A DNA stretch of 64,000 nt from Bacteroidota bacterium (GCA_016712665.1 JADJQP010000003.1:1-64000), one strand, 5' to 3'; positions 32,989 through 43,677 are shown, counted from the stretch's first letter. Notes: generated by a model not told the origin, from the sequence alone. Made by a program: numbers and translations.

Positions 32989-34644
32989 GTGATTAAAAAC
33001 CTACACATACGAAATTTTGCCATTATCGATGAAATAGATATCGAATTTGAAAATGGCCTAACCATTATTACAGGAGAAACCGGCGCCGGAAAGTCCATTT
33101 TGATGGGTGCCTTATCATTGGTTTTAGGAGATCGAGCAGACAGCAAAATGATCAGCAATGCCGCTGAAAAATGTGTGGTGGAAGCCGTATTTGATATTAC
33201 CAACAATATTTCTGCCAAAACATATTTAGAAGATAATGATTTTGATCACAACGGCGATTTGATAATCAGACGCGAAATCATTCAAAGCGGCAAATCAAGA
33301 ATCTTTGTCAATGACACACCCACTACCCTATCCGTACTGACACCCCTAACCCATTGCCTTATTGATTTGCACCGGCAGTTTGACACCATTGAGTTGCAAC
33401 AAAGTGCCCAGCAATTAAATCTTTTAGATGACATTGTGGGTAGTGGTCCACAATGCCGGATATTTTCAGAAGCCTTTCAGCATTGGAAAAAATTTGAAAA
33501 AGCCCATGAAATGCTCGTTCAACAAAATGAGTCTATTAAGAAGGAACTCGACTATCATACCTTTGTGGTCAGCGAAATTGAAAGCCTCCAGCTTCAAGAA
33601 AATGAAATTGAGCAAATGGAATCCGAGTTGCGCCTCCTTGAAAATGCTGAAGCCTTTAAGCAAAGTATGCAAGTAGCCGGCGAACTTCTACAAAATTCCG
33701 AATCACCCATCCTCGGCAATATTAAGCAGGTAATGCAGCAGTTGCAAATGCATAGCCAGATCAATCCGTCTATGAATGCCTTGCTTGAGCGATTGAATGC
33801 AACTTTACAAGAATTAAAAGATATTCATGCTGAAATCGAAAGTGACTATGAAAAAGTGTATTACGATGCTGAAAAAATTGCAGTTCTCTACGATAGACTC
33901 AATGAAGCCAATCGCTTGCTCAAAAAACACCGCTTAACGTCTACAGATGAGTTGCTTCAACTGAAAGATCATATTACCCAAAAAATAATACAAGCTGAAA
34001 CTGCTGATGAGGAAGAACAAAAATTGTTTTTGAAAACCAAGGAGCTTCAGCAAAATGCCACGCAATTGGCAGTACAACTTTCCGATAAACGAAGAAAGAA
34101 AATCGCAGCTATTGAAGACCATATCAAGAGTCTCTTACTGAAAGTGGGAATGCCCAATGCGCGGTTTAAAATTGAACAGCTTCCTTCCGATATTTCAAAA
34201 ACCGGTATCGACAAAATTGAATTCCTTTTTGATGCCAACAAAACCAATCATTTTAAACCATTGGCTAAAGTGGCTTCAGGTGGCGAATTAAGTCGCCTCA
34301 TGCTATGCATCAAATCGATGATTGCCGGTAGCACTAATTTACCAACCCTCATCTTTGATGAAATTGACAGTGGCATATCCGGCGAAACCGCCATACAAGT
34401 GGGTCATATTATGAAACAACTTGCTACCAAACATCAATTAATCAGCATCACCCACCTACCCCAAATTGCCAGTAAAGCGCAACAACATCTCTATATTTAT
34501 AAACATGAAAATGCAGAGGGGCACATTAAAACCTCCATCAAGAAATTGATGGACGAAGAACGTGTGAACACACTTGCAGAAATGCTGGCAGGTAAAGATT
34601 CTTCGCCGCAAGCTAAAAAGATGGTAAAAGAAATGATGAAGTAG
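32989..34644 (+). CDS. recN: DNA repair protein RecN
   Basis: 551 residues from a GTG start. SMC-like ATPase: Walker A GETGAGKSILMGALS at residue 30, a long coiled-coil middle (residues 150-380), the signature ASGGELSRLMLCIKSM, Walker B LIFDEIDSGISGETA, and the D-loop region ISITHLPQIASKA. RecN acts early in double-strand break repair. A -7 box TACTTTTG (32977-32984) lies four bases before the GTG, which favours this start and a leaderless mRNA. Confidence 0.96.
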   Translation: MIKNLHIRNFAIIDEIDIEFENGLTIITGETGAGKSILMGALSLVLGDRADSKMISNAAEKCVVEAVFDITNNISAKTYLEDNDFDHNGDLIIRREIIQSGKSRIFVNDTPTTLSVLTPLTHCLIDLHRQFDTIELQQSAQQLNLLDDIVGSGPQCRIFSEAFQHWKKFEKAHEMLVQQNESIKKELDYHTFVVSEIESLQLQENEIEQMESELRLLENAEAFKQSMQVAGELLQNSESPILGNIKQVMQQLQMHSQINPSMNALLERLNATLQELKDIHAEIESDYEKVYYDAEKIAVLYDRLNEANRLLKKHRLTSTDELLQLKDHITQKIIQAETADEEEQKLFLKTKELQQNATQLAVQLSDKRRKKIAAIEDHIKSLLLKVGMPNARFKIEQLPSDISKTGIDKIEFLFDANKTNHFKPLAKVASGGELSRLMLCIKSMIAGSTNLPTLIFDEIDSGISGETAIQVGHIMKQLATKHQLISITHLPQIASKAQQHLYIYKHENAEGHIKTSIKKLMDEERVNTLAEMLAGKDSSPQAKKMVKEMMK

Positions 34645-34662
34645 ACCAACCTATAGATTCAT

Positions 34663-35775
34663 TTATTTATTTTGAAGGTTGAGCTTACTATTTTTTCTTC
34701 CGTATAAAAAGTAAATACTAAGGCCCACAACGAGCCATATCAGAAAACGCAGCCAATTGGTATGACTTTCCTGGGCCATTAAATAAAAACAACTCATTAA
34801 GCCTAAAACTGGAATTAAGGAGTATTTGCGTAACCAAGTGAGTATGGCCACCCATACCGCTACCAACCAAAACAGCAGCATGGGTAGCCCTTCTTTAGTA
34901 AGGCAATTCATAAAATGTTGGGGTGCAAAAACCGCGGTCAAAATTAGGGCCGTAATCAATAAGGAAATACCAATATATTGGGCATTGACATAGGGCACCC
35001 GAAATTTACTAACTGGCCGGTCGGGCATATTTTGTAATACAAGCACACCGGCACAAACGAGTACAAATGCAAACAAGGTTCCAATACTAGTTAGTGAAAT
35101 GACGACATCTAAATTCAAAAACAAAGCAGGAATGGCCACACATAATCCCGTTAAAATGGTAGAAAAAGAAGGTGTTTTATAACGAGGATGTATCTTAGAA
35201 AATACCTTTGGAAGTAATCCGTCTCTGCTCATACTCATCCAAATGCGCGGCTGCCCCAGTTGAAAAACCAATAACACACTCGCCGTGGCCACAATGGCAC
35301 TAACGGCAACAATTCCGGCAACGAACTTCAAGCCACGCTCTTCAAAAATCAAAGCCAGTGGATCTCCAACATTGAGTTTACTGTAAGACACCATGCCGGT
35401 TAATATTAAAGCGAGTACCACATATAGAGCAGTACAAATTAGCAATGCATAAATCATGGCACGCGGTAAATCGCGTTGTGGGTTTTTACATTCTTCCGCT
35501 GTGGTGGAAATTGCATCAAAGCCGATATATGCAAAGAAAACCGCAGATACGCCTTTCAAAATTCCTGTAAATCCATTCTGGGTAAAGGGACTCCAGTTTT
35601 CGGGATTTACATAGTAGGCACCCAATACAATGATTAAAAAGATAACAGCCAATTTAATAATCACTAAGGTATTGGTTAATGCCCTACTTTCCTTCATTCC
35701 AATAAAAACGACATAGGTGATAAGTGCCACTATACCAAAGGCCGGCAAATCAAATATCATCCGTAGACCTCCCAT
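34663..35775 (-). CDS. APC-family amino-acid permease, C-terminal part
   Basis: About nine membrane helices of an APC-superfamily transporter, including FAYIGFDAISTTAEECKNPQRDLPRAMI, a well-conserved block, and PRIWMSMSRDGLLPKVFSKIHPRYKTP. It is joined to the next entry by a one-base frameshift near 35765. The intact protein would be about 560 residues and resemble cationic amino-acid transporters (CAT/YfnA type). A frameshift in such a conserved gene could be an assembly error. Confidence 0.85.
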   Translation of the reverse strand: MGGLRMIFDLPAFGIVALITYVVFIGMKESRALTNTLVIIKLAVIFLIIVLGAYYVNPENWSPFTQNGFTGILKGVSAVFFAYIGFDAISTTAEECKNPQRDLPRAMIYALLICTALYVVLALILTGMVSYSKLNVGDPLALIFEERGLKFVAGIVAVSAIVATASVLLVFQLGQPRIWMSMSRDGLLPKVFSKIHPRYKTPSFSTILTGLCVAIPALFLNLDVVISLTSIGTLFAFVLVCAGVLVLQNMPDRPVSKFRVPYVNAQYIGISLLITALILTAVFAPQHFMNCLTKEGLPMLLFWLVAVWVAILTWLRKYSLIPVLGLMSCFYLMAQESHTNWLRFLIWLVVGLSIYFLYGRKNSKLNLQNK

Positions 35776-36354
35776 TTGCGGTGCCCCATTCCATGCATGA
35801 AACTTCTAAAAGCGAAGCATCCATAGTCGATAAGGAAGTACCGGAAGCCAACAAGGTGGTGGCCTCCGTAAATCCCGTATGAGCTGTACTGTAATCCATA
35901 GTGAGCCAGCTGGCAATATGCAACCCTGCACTATCGAGCAAATGTGTAAAATAATCGCTCCATGAAATGGCAACCGCAATATTTCCAATGGCATATTCCA
36001 TCAACAAGTCCCATCCAATAATCCAGGCAAAAATTTCGCCAAAGGCAACATATGAGTAAGTATACGCACTGCCCGAAACCGGAACGGTACTGGCAAATTC
36101 TGCATAACATAAGGCTGCAAATCCACAGGCAATGGCCGTAAAAACATATAGTAAAATGACACCCGGTCCTCCATCAAAACAGGCCTTTCCAATGCTGCTA
36201 AAAACTCCGGCGCCAATTATTGCCGCAATACCAAAAAACGTCAAATCTCGTACGCCTAATACTTGATGCAATCCGCTAGACTCGCCATCACCATAGCCCG
36301 CAGCTGCATCTGCCAAAATTTTTTCAATAGATTTTTTCTAAACAGTGAATTCAT
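35750..36354 (-). CDS. APC-family amino-acid permease, N-terminal part
   Basis: The first helices of the permease, with the APC signature LTFFGIAAIIGAGVFSSIGKA and PVSGSAYTYSYVAFGEIFAW. The start is probably ATG at 36354-36352: MNSLFRK is followed by an A6 run that needs one more A to read SIEKILADAAAGYGDG into the long frame (36316 downward). There are thus two single-base lesions in one gene. Confidence 0.82.
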
Positions 36355-36518
36355 TCTAATACGCGTTTGATAGGCATAAATGTAACAAATTAATCCTTTA
36401 ATTTCCAAGATTGTAGCGTGAAGTCTTATTAAGCACTTCTCAAAAAAGAAGCGACCATTTAGCCTATTCCGAAATAAAAAGTTCGGATTAGTACGCTGGG
36501 TTTTACTATTTTTACGAC

Positions 36519-37079
36519 ATGAAAAAAGTTCTGCTTTTTGCATCAGGAGGGGGCAGCAATGTAAAGGCCATCCTTCAATATTTTGAAAATAATAAGAGGG
36601 TTTCCTTTCCGATCATTATTTGCAATAAAGCAAATGCCGGTGTGATTGACATTGCAAAACAATACAGCATAGACGTTTTACTACTTGACAAAGAACGGTT
36701 TCAATCAGAGATTCTGGTGGATACGCTTGAATATTTCAAGCCCGACTTATTGGTTCTTGCAGGATTTTTGTGGAAGATCCCTGATTTTTTAATTCGTGCC
36801 TTCCCAAACAAAATAGTCAATATACATCCCTCTCTTTTACCAAAATTCGGTGGCAAAGGAATGTATGGACACTTCGTTCATGAAGCGGTAGTAGCCAATC
36901 GTGAATCGGAAAGTGGCATAAGCATTCATCTGGTGAATGAACAATATGACGAGGGAACTATCTTACTTCAAAAAACGGTTGCCATCTCTTCAAATGACTC
37001 AGCAGACATGGTAGCTTCCAAAGTACTCCGATTAGAGCACGAGTGGTATGCAAAGGTGATAGAATCCTTGCTATTTTAA
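36519..37079 (+). CDS. purN: Phosphoribosylglycinamide formyltransferase
   Basis: 186 residues. Formyltransferase fold with the N-terminal FASGGGSNVKAIL phosphate loop, the catalytic block IVNIHPSLLPKFGGKGMYG (His and preceding Asn), GISIHLVNEQYDEGTIL with the catalytic Asp, and the C-terminal VLRLEHEWY. It transfers a formyl group from 10-formyl-THF to GAR in purine synthesis. TATTTTTA at 36507-36514 lies four bases before the ATG. Confidence 0.95.
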   Translation: MKKVLLFASGGGSNVKAILQYFENNKRVSFPIIICNKANAGVIDIAKQYSIDVLLLDKERFQSEILVDTLEYFKPDLLVLAGFLWKIPDFLIRAFPNKIVNIHPSLLPKFGGKGMYGHFVHEAVVANRESESGISIHLVNEQYDEGTILLQKTVAISSNDSADMVASKVLRLEHEWYAKVIESLLF

Positions 37080-37127
37080 TTTGAAAAGATAGGGGCTACT
37101 TCTTATTTATAGTGGCAAGTGAAAGCC

Positions 37128-37594
37128 TCATGGTTGATACGCCCCAAATAGTTCAACCATTTTTTTGAATCGATAATCAAAAATTTCATGCAGCTTTGGT
37201 TTTACAAGTATGGGTGTAAAAATCTCTCCTAAAAACCAAGGGGAACCTGATAATGCACAATGTCCGTCATTTCCACCCCATTTTCAATTTCCTTTACATG
37301 ATGTTGATGATGCCAAATTTTGTAAGGCCCCTGCCTCTGTTCATCAACAAAATATTCGAGTTCTTTTACGTGCGTAATTTCGGTACACCAACCAAGTGGA
37401 ATCTGAAATAAGGGGCGAACGGTATATAAAATCATTTGACCTGCATACATTTTATCCGGTAAATCTGATTTAATTTGAAAACCCATATAGTCAGGCGTAA
37501 TTGTCTTCAAATTTTTTGGACTCGAAATATAATCCCACAAGGTTTGCAGATCTGTTGGAATGTTTTGAACTCGAGTTAGGGTATGTATGGCCAT
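37128..37594 (-). CDS. SRPBCC-family ligand-binding protein (one frameshift)
   Basis: The frame starting at 37594 reads 121 codons (WDYISSPKNLKTITPDYMGF, PLFQIPLGWCTEITHV, VHYQVPLGF) and stops at a T run near 37230. Adding one T reads FLGEIFTPILVKPKLHEIFDYRFKKM in the same style, to a TGA at 37128. Joined length about 155 residues, typical for the START/Bet v1-like cell-fate or cyclase family in Bacteroidota. Ligand unknown. Confidence 0.8.
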
Positions 37595-37672
37595 AAATAA
37601 AATTGCGGTTAGAAAAACGATTTAGATAAAAGAACTGCTTTACTGTTTATAAACAAAAGAATTTATGGGGGA

Positions 37673-38362
37673 TTATTTGATCACTCCCATTCCCCCATCA
37701 ATATGAAGAATTTGACCGGTAATCCAGCTACTTTTGCTGCTTAGCAGAAATTCTACCATATGTGATATATCCTCTGGCTTTCCGATTCGTTGCAAAGGAT
37801 GTTTTGCTGCCATATTCATTAATTTGGACTCGGTATTTATAAGAGGCTCGGACAGGGGTGTTTCGGTGAGAGAAGGAGCGATGCAATTGACCCGAATTTT
37901 TGGCGAAAATTCTGCAGCCATTGCTTTGGTAAATCCTTCTACAGCCCCTTTAGCAGCGGCAATTGAACTATGAAATGACATGCCAAGCTGCACCGCTACG
38001 GAAGAAAATAAAACCACTGAAGCCTGCTCCGCTCTTCGCAAATTGGGAAGTATCTGCTGGAGTACTTTCACCATCCCAAGAAAATTGAGTTGAAAATCAG
38101 ATTCAAAATCGCTCATCGATAATTTTGAAAATGGTTTTAGCAAAATACTACCCGGACAATACACAAAACCATGCACTATTTCAGGAATAAAATCAAAATC
38201 TAATGCTGGGCTCCCTACATCTAAATGATGAAATGAAGCATTCTCCATATCAGCCGAAACGGTTTTATTAAATGTTGCGTACACGCGATTCTCTGCAGAT
38301 AATTGCAAGGTGAGTTGTTTTCCTATTCCTGAAGAGCCCCCAATTATCAAAATATTCCTCAT
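37673..38362 (-). CDS. SDR-family protein lacking the catalytic Tyr
   Basis: About 229 residues from the second Met (38362; a longer frame opens at 38377). Rossmann motif NILIIGGSSGIGKQL and a C-terminal WITGQILHIDGGMG are standard for short-chain dehydrogenases. The active-site block reads FHSSIAAAKGAVEGFTKAMA: Lys is present but the position four before it, normally Tyr, is Ile. Either a divergent subgroup or a non-catalytic NAD(P)-binding protein. Confidence 0.85.
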   Translation of the reverse strand: MRNILIIGGSSGIGKQLTLQLSAENRVYATFNKTVSADMENASFHHLDVGSPALDFDFIPEIVHGFVYCPGSILLKPFSKLSMSDFESDFQLNFLGMVKVLQQILPNLRRAEQASVVLFSSVAVQLGMSFHSSIAAAKGAVEGFTKAMAAEFSPKIRVNCIAPSLTETPLSEPLINTESKLMNMAAKHPLQRIGKPEDISHMVEFLLSSKSSWITGQILHIDGGMGVIK

Positions 38363-38431
38363 TTTCTTTTTATACAAAAATAGCCATGAAATGCATCACT
38401 GATTATAGATAAATGCTATAGCAAATCTGCG

Positions 38432-39068
38432 TCAATGTCCGGCTACCTTGATATCGAATGCAATTTTAAGTAATAGAAAAAGTCCTATGGCAAGAATACA
38501 CAATGCCGAAATACGATTTAAATACACTATGGCGCGTGGTGTGAGTTTAGACCGTATTACCTGCGCTAAAAACACTTTCGAAAAATCAAAGGTCAGGATA
38601 AGAGCCAGACAGGTTGCAAAAAAAGCGAAACGATACGTACTGGATAGATTCGTAATGGCTGCAACGGATGTAATCCATATGATAATGACCCCAGGGTTAA
38701 ACGTGTTCATTAAAAAACCGCTAGCAAATATTTTCCAATAGTCTTTCGTCGATACGGTTGCAATATCGCGTTTATTGCGGGTGACCTTTATTTTTTTAAA
38801 ATAGCCATAAATGCCAATACCAATAAAAAGAATGGAACCAATATATCCAGATCATCTTTTCGTGGCTCATCAAATCAGAAAGCATCCCTGAAGCCATATT
38901 GGCCAAGGCTACATAAATAATATCACTAATTGAAACACCTAGCACAAAACTCATGCCGGCCCTCCAGCCATAACTAATACTATATTTAATAATGGCAAAA
39001 ATGGTAGGCCCTACCGAAATGGACATAAATAGGCCAAAACCCAAACCTGCAAGTATCGCTGATAACAT
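38432..39068 (-). CDS. LysE/RhtB-family exporter (one frameshift)
   Basis: The N-terminal frame (39068-38796) carries GFGLFMSISVGPTIFAIIK, the LysE family opening. The C-terminal frame (from 38710) carries FLMNTFNPGVIIIW and three more helices. Between them, one frame reads IGSILFIGIGIYGYFKKIKV, so a single-base indel near 38845 explains the break. Joined length about 212 residues and six membrane helices. Exports amino acids or related small molecules; substrate unknown. Confidence 0.85.
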
Positions 39069-39217
39069 AATATTTCCCGGCTTTATATTATGGTAAATAT
39101 AAATATATAAAGATGGACAAACTAAAAAAATAAATTGAACGTCTAAAACAAGGTGAAATACCGTTTTTTTATTGTCAAAATGTATTATATTTAACCAATA
39201 ATTACCAAGATCCCATT

Positions 39218-42200
39218 ATGATGAAAATTAAATTTCTCGTTTTAAGTCTGCTGTTTCTTTCTATTTTCCAATCTATACAAGCCACTCATATTGCGGCCTC
39301 TGATATTTATTATGAATATGTAGCGCCGAATCAATATAGGGTTCACTTGATCTTGTATCGCGATTGCAAACCCGGAAATGCCGGCCTGGCAGGTACGGTA
39401 ACCCTTAGGGCTGAATCGGTTTCTTGTAATCAAAATTTCACTTTTCAAGCAGATACCAACGGTAATAACACCCGAAAAATTTATGGCGATTTGTGCCCAA
39501 ATATTGTCAATTGGTGTCAAAACGCAGCCAGCCCGTTTCCTGCCTATGAAGAATGGCACTATGATGGGATTGTAAACCTCCCTATGGCTTGTACCGACTG
39601 GCAATTTAAATATAATAATAATTGTTGCAGAAATGTTGCCATTGGTAATTTGCAAGCCCCTGGATCTGCAGGTATCTGTGTGTTTGCACGTCTTAACAAT
39701 GTGGCTCGTCCTATTAATAATTCAGCATTTTTGTCGGTAAAACCCATTCCGTATGTTTGCGTAAATCAACCGAAAACGTATCTCAATGGACCAGTTGACC
39801 CAGATTTGGATTCCTTGGTTTTTGTCCCTGCCCAGCCCCTGAATTGGACTACTTGTTTACCCATTAATTGGATCGGGGGTGCAGCCACTGCCAATCCTTT
39901 CGGACCTGCTGCGCCCGGCGGTTATGCGGTAGACCCTAATACAGGTACAGCCACCTTTACACCAATAGCAACCGGCACATATGCCATGGCGTTTCAGTGT
40001 TACGAGGTGGACCCCATCACCGGCGATACGGTGGGAAGTGTAATGAGAGATGTGCAATTAAATGTTTTGAATTGTGCAGGTGCTCCTCCTTCCGATCCTA
40101 ATGGGACCCAAAATTATAATATATTAAACTTGGTGGGCGCCACACTGGTTACTCCTATCCCCATCAGTATGGAGATTTGCGCAGGAGCCACTATGAGTTT
40201 TGACGTGCAGGCCATTAGTAATGCCAATACCAATACGGTTCTTGCTTCGTCCAATAATGCCATTTCATGCCCTGGATCTAATTTTTCGTTTACACCTGTA
40301 GGCGGTGGCAATCCGGTAACGGCTTCCTTCAATTGGACGCCCAATATTTCGCAAGTAGGAAATCACACTTTGGTTATTACCTTCATTGATTCAAGCTGTA
40401 CGGTTGCACAACCCATTGTATTGAAATCATATTGTGTGATTTTGATTAAAGTACTACCTGGTATTGACGCAGGACCCGATTTGTATTACTGTCCCGACGG
40501 CGATTCCGCACAATTCAATATTTCAGCCCCGGCAGGCATTACTCAATGGCAATGGACTGATATCAATGGCAATACCAATAATATCGGCATTACGGATTTG
40601 AACATTCAGAATCCAAAAGCCGCTCCCAGTGTCACCACAACCTATATTGTAAAGGCGCTCAATCCACCACCGGGCATCATTTGTAAAACGCAGGATACCA
40701 TAATGGTAATCATTGATAATTCTAACTGGGTAGATGCTACTGCCTCACCCGACGTTTTATGCGAAGCAGGAATCAGTGTACTAACAGCTACTCCCGCCGG
40801 ACCAGTGCCGGTATATCAGTGTGGAGAAGAAAATGTTTCCTGTGCCACACCATTCAATCAATATACCAGCGGAATCGGTGTTAATACTAATAATACCTTA
40901 ACTCCCTTTAATTGTACGTATGCCGGTGGTAGAACGCAAATCATATATACCGTTGCAGATATGAATGCAATGGGAATTCTAAAAGGCAGAATTGATTCCA
41001 TCGCACTTGACATTGCTAACAAAACCAGTAATTTAGGGTACGATATGTATATCAAAATGGGCTGTACAAATCAAACCCAATTGACCGGATTTATGGTTCC
41101 ATCCAATTTAAAAACCGTATATCAAAACACCAATTATGTGACATCAGTTGGTTGGAATTCTTTTCCATTACAAACTCCCTTTCTGTGGGATGGCACCAAA
41201 AATCTTTTGGTAGAAATTTGTTACTTCAATCCTTCTGGCCTAGGCTTTGGCAGTAGCGATCCGGTTCGATATTCATTTGTGGCAAGTCCACAGTTTTACA
41301 CGCAAAGTTCCAATTTTGGTGGATGCATTTTACCTTTTGCCCAAAACCCAACAGGGCCGGTGCCTGCTTCGATTTTGCCGAATATGCGTTTCTCTCTATG
41401 CGACATACCGGTAAAAACTTGGGAATACCTTTGGGAACCTACCAATTTAGTAAGCGATTCAACTACTGCAATCACCAATGGTACCGTTTCCACCACTACC
41501 ACCTTTACTGTTTCTACAAGAGGAGGTAATAATTGTCTAGTTCAAGATAGTGTAACCGTTTCCCACTCCATTCATGGATTTACCGTAACACCAATGGATA
41601 CAACCATTTGCGAAGGAGATGCCTTTCCGGCAATTGCTACTGGATATGGAAATACCAACGCAGAAACCTTTTTGTGGTATGACCAAAATGGAGGTTCATC
41701 CGGATTAAGTTGCACTACATGCTCCACTCCAACCATTCGTCCTGTTGGCGGTGGTGATTTTTACTTTACTTGCACCCGGCTCGATTCCTATAATTGTGGC
41801 GATACCGTTACCATTCATGTGAAAACCTTTCCAAAACCAACTGTTACTATTTTAAACGGTGATTCTATAACCATTAAATACCAGCAAGTAGTAACCCTAG
41901 TGGCCACTGGTGCTAAAGTATATAGCTGGACAACATTAGATGGTACAGGAAACCCATTAATAAGCAAGGTAAAAGTCTCGCCTGCCGAGCCAACCATGTA
42001 TTATGTTTATGGTATTGACGAAAATGGATGTGGCAATGTGGATAGTATTTGGGTGGATATCGATTATAGTGGCAATCTATTTGTCCCCTCAGCATTTACA
42101 CCCAATGGGGATGGCAAAAATGATTTATTTCGTATTGCGGGTTTTACCTTTCAAAATGTACAAGAATTTCGAGTACTCAACAGATGGGGACAAGAAGTAT

Positions 42201-42343
42201 TTGTTGCGGGTGATAATAGAGGCTGGGACGGTACTTTTAAAGGCAAGGAACAAGATCCGGGTGTGTATTTTTACTTGATACGAGTAACCTATCCTGATGG
42301 CAAAACGATATTGTTTAAGGGCGATGTAACACTCATCCGATAA
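39218..42343 (+). CDS. Large T9SS type B secreted protein (gliding-motility-associated C-terminus)
   Basis: 1041 residues. A signal peptide (LVLSLLFLSIFQSIQA) is followed by an N-terminal block with HIAASDIYYEYV and several conserved Cys, common in large surface proteins of this group, then several Ig-like or PKD-like segments rich in Thr, Asn and Gly. The last about 90 residues are the type B sorting domain: FVPSAFTPNGDGKNDLF, FRVLNRWGQEVF, GWDGTFKGKEQDPGVYFYLI. Probably an adhesin or surface-layer component. Intact despite its size. Confidence 0.92.
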   Translation: MMKIKFLVLSLLFLSIFQSIQATHIAASDIYYEYVAPNQYRVHLILYRDCKPGNAGLAGTVTLRAESVSCNQNFTFQADTNGNNTRKIYGDLCPNIVNWCQNAASPFPAYEEWHYDGIVNLPMACTDWQFKYNNNCCRNVAIGNLQAPGSAGICVFARLNNVARPINNSAFLSVKPIPYVCVNQPKTYLNGPVDPDLDSLVFVPAQPLNWTTCLPINWIGGAATANPFGPAAPGGYAVDPNTGTATFTPIATGTYAMAFQCYEVDPITGDTVGSVMRDVQLNVLNCAGAPPSDPNGTQNYNILNLVGATLVTPIPISMEICAGATMSFDVQAISNANTNTVLASSNNAISCPGSNFSFTPVGGGNPVTASFNWTPNISQVGNHTLVITFIDSSCTVAQPIVLKSYCVILIKVLPGIDAGPDLYYCPDGDSAQFNISAPAGITQWQWTDINGNTNNIGITDLNIQNPKAAPSVTTTYIVKALNPPPGIICKTQDTIMVIIDNSNWVDATASPDVLCEAGISVLTATPAGPVPVYQCGEENVSCATPFNQYTSGIGVNTNNTLTPFNCTYAGGRTQIIYTVADMNAMGILKGRIDSIALDIANKTSNLGYDMYIKMGCTNQTQLTGFMVPSNLKTVYQNTNYVTSVGWNSFPLQTPFLWDGTKNLLVEICYFNPSGLGFGSSDPVRYSFVASPQFYTQSSNFGGCILPFAQNPTGPVPASILPNMRFSLCDIPVKTWEYLWEPTNLVSDSTTAITNGTVSTTTTFTVSTRGGNNCLVQDSVTVSHSIHGFTVTPMDTTICEGDAFPAIATGYGNTNAETFLWYDQNGGSSGLSCTTCSTPTIRPVGGGDFYFTCTRLDSYNCGDTVTIHVKTFPKPTVTILNGDSITIKYQQVVTLVATGAKVYSWTTLDGTGNPLISKVKVSPAEPTMYYVYGIDENGCGNVDSIWVDIDYSGNLFVPSAFTPNGDGKNDLFRIAGFTFQNVQEFRVLNRWGQEVFVAGDNRGWDGTFKGKEQDPGVYFYLIRVTYPDGKTILFKGDVTLIR

Positions 42344-42369
42344 GACTTTTATTGATTCGATATCAAAAT

Positions 42370-42400
42370 AATGCGTGCCGAAATGGTGCGCATTTTTTAT
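42370..42400 (+). terminator. Probable terminator
   Basis: AATGCGTGCC pairs with GGTGCGCATT (two wobble pairs in the stem), loop GAAAT, then T6. It lies 27 bases after the 1041-residue gene. Confidence 0.65.
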
Positions 42401-42480
42401 TAGAAACCCGTTATTCAGATAAATACCCAAATTAAGAAATTTTCTTTTTTACTTTTGCTTTCTAAATAGTACGAATACGC

Positions 42481-43617
42481 ATGATAGTAGGAATAATAGG
42501 TTGCGGCACCATGGGATCTGGAATTGCTCAGGTTGCTGCTTCTAACAACAATAAGGTGGTAGTAGTTGACACCAATGAAATCGCATTGCAGAAAGCCCAA
42601 GAGGCCATGCGACTTGCCATTGATAAATTGGTAAGTAAAGGAAAAATAGATGCAGAGATGGGTGCGAAAATTCTTAACAATATTACCTGGACTTCCTCGA
42701 TGAGCACACTTACAGAATCGTCCTTGATTATTGAAGCTATTGTGGAAAAAATTGAAATCAAGCAATCCTTGTTTCAATCGGTTGAGTCAATTGTTACGGA
42801 TAGCTGCATTTTGGCAAGCAACACCTCCTCATTATCCATAACCTCCATTGCATCAAGTTGTAGGATTCCGGAAAGAGTCATCGGAATTCATTTTTTTAAT
42901 CCCGCTACGTTAATGCAATTAGTGGAGATAGTTCCGGCGTTACAAACTAGGGAGCAAATCACCACAGAGGCAAAAAGAATTATTGATAGCTGGGGAAAAA
43001 CTACTGTACTGGCAAAAGACACACCGGGTTTTATTGTAAATCGAATAGCTCGCCCCTTCTATAGTGAGGCCATTCGTATTCATGAGGAGGGAACCCCTAT
43101 TGAAATTATTGACCAGGCATTAAAAACCATTGGAGGGTTTAAAATGGGACCGTTTGAACTAATGGATTTGATTGGACATGATGTAAATTATGCCGTAACG
43201 GAGTCGGTATGGACTTCTTTCTTTTACGATCAAAAATACACACCCTCCTTTACGCAAAAACGCTTGGTGGAGGCGAAGTGGCTTGGTCGCAAATCTGGAA
43301 GGGGATTTTATAATTATACAGAAGATGCCACATCATTGAATACGCAACCTGATTTGCGAACCATGCAAACCATTTTTGACAGAGTCATTGTGATGCTTAT
43401 TAACGAAGCTGCCAATGCCTTATTTTTAAAGGTTGCCTCTAAAGACGATATTGAATTGGCCATGACTAAGGGAGTCAATTATCCGAAAGGATTATTACAA
43501 TGGGCGAATGAAATCGGTTTAAAGAATGTGGTCAACAAACTAGACGAATTATACCAATTATACCAGGAAGATCGGTATCGTTGCACACCTGCCTTACGCA
43601 ACAATGATAGGTTTTAA
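42481..43617 (+). CDS. 3-hydroxyacyl-CoA dehydrogenase (PaaH/Hbd type)
   Basis: 378 residues. The N-terminal NAD-binding domain (IVGIIGCGTMGSGIAQVAA) and the catalytic region with HFFNPATLMQLVEIVPA (catalytic His) and KDTPGFIVNRIARPFYSEAI are typical. A C-terminal domain repeats (AANALFLKVASKDDIELAMTKGVNYPKG). It oxidises 3-hydroxyacyl-CoA. The PaaY-like gene downstream suggests phenylacetate degradation, but no other paa gene is visible. TACTTTTG near 42448 may be its promoter. Confidence 0.9.
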   Translation: MIVGIIGCGTMGSGIAQVAASNNNKVVVVDTNEIALQKAQEAMRLAIDKLVSKGKIDAEMGAKILNNITWTSSMSTLTESSLIIEAIVEKIEIKQSLFQSVESIVTDSCILASNTSSLSITSIASSCRIPERVIGIHFFNPATLMQLVEIVPALQTREQITTEAKRIIDSWGKTTVLAKDTPGFIVNRIARPFYSEAIRIHEEGTPIEIIDQALKTIGGFKMGPFELMDLIGHDVNYAVTESVWTSFFYDQKYTPSFTQKRLVEAKWLGRKSGRGFYNYTEDATSLNTQPDLRTMQTIFDRVIVMLINEAANALFLKVASKDDIELAMTKGVNYPKGLLQWANEIGLKNVVNKLDELYQLYQEDRYRCTPALRNNDRF

Positions 43618-43677
43618 TCTACCTCCGCATTTCAATGAATCTGAAGGAAAATAAAATAGACACAAAATAAAAATAAA

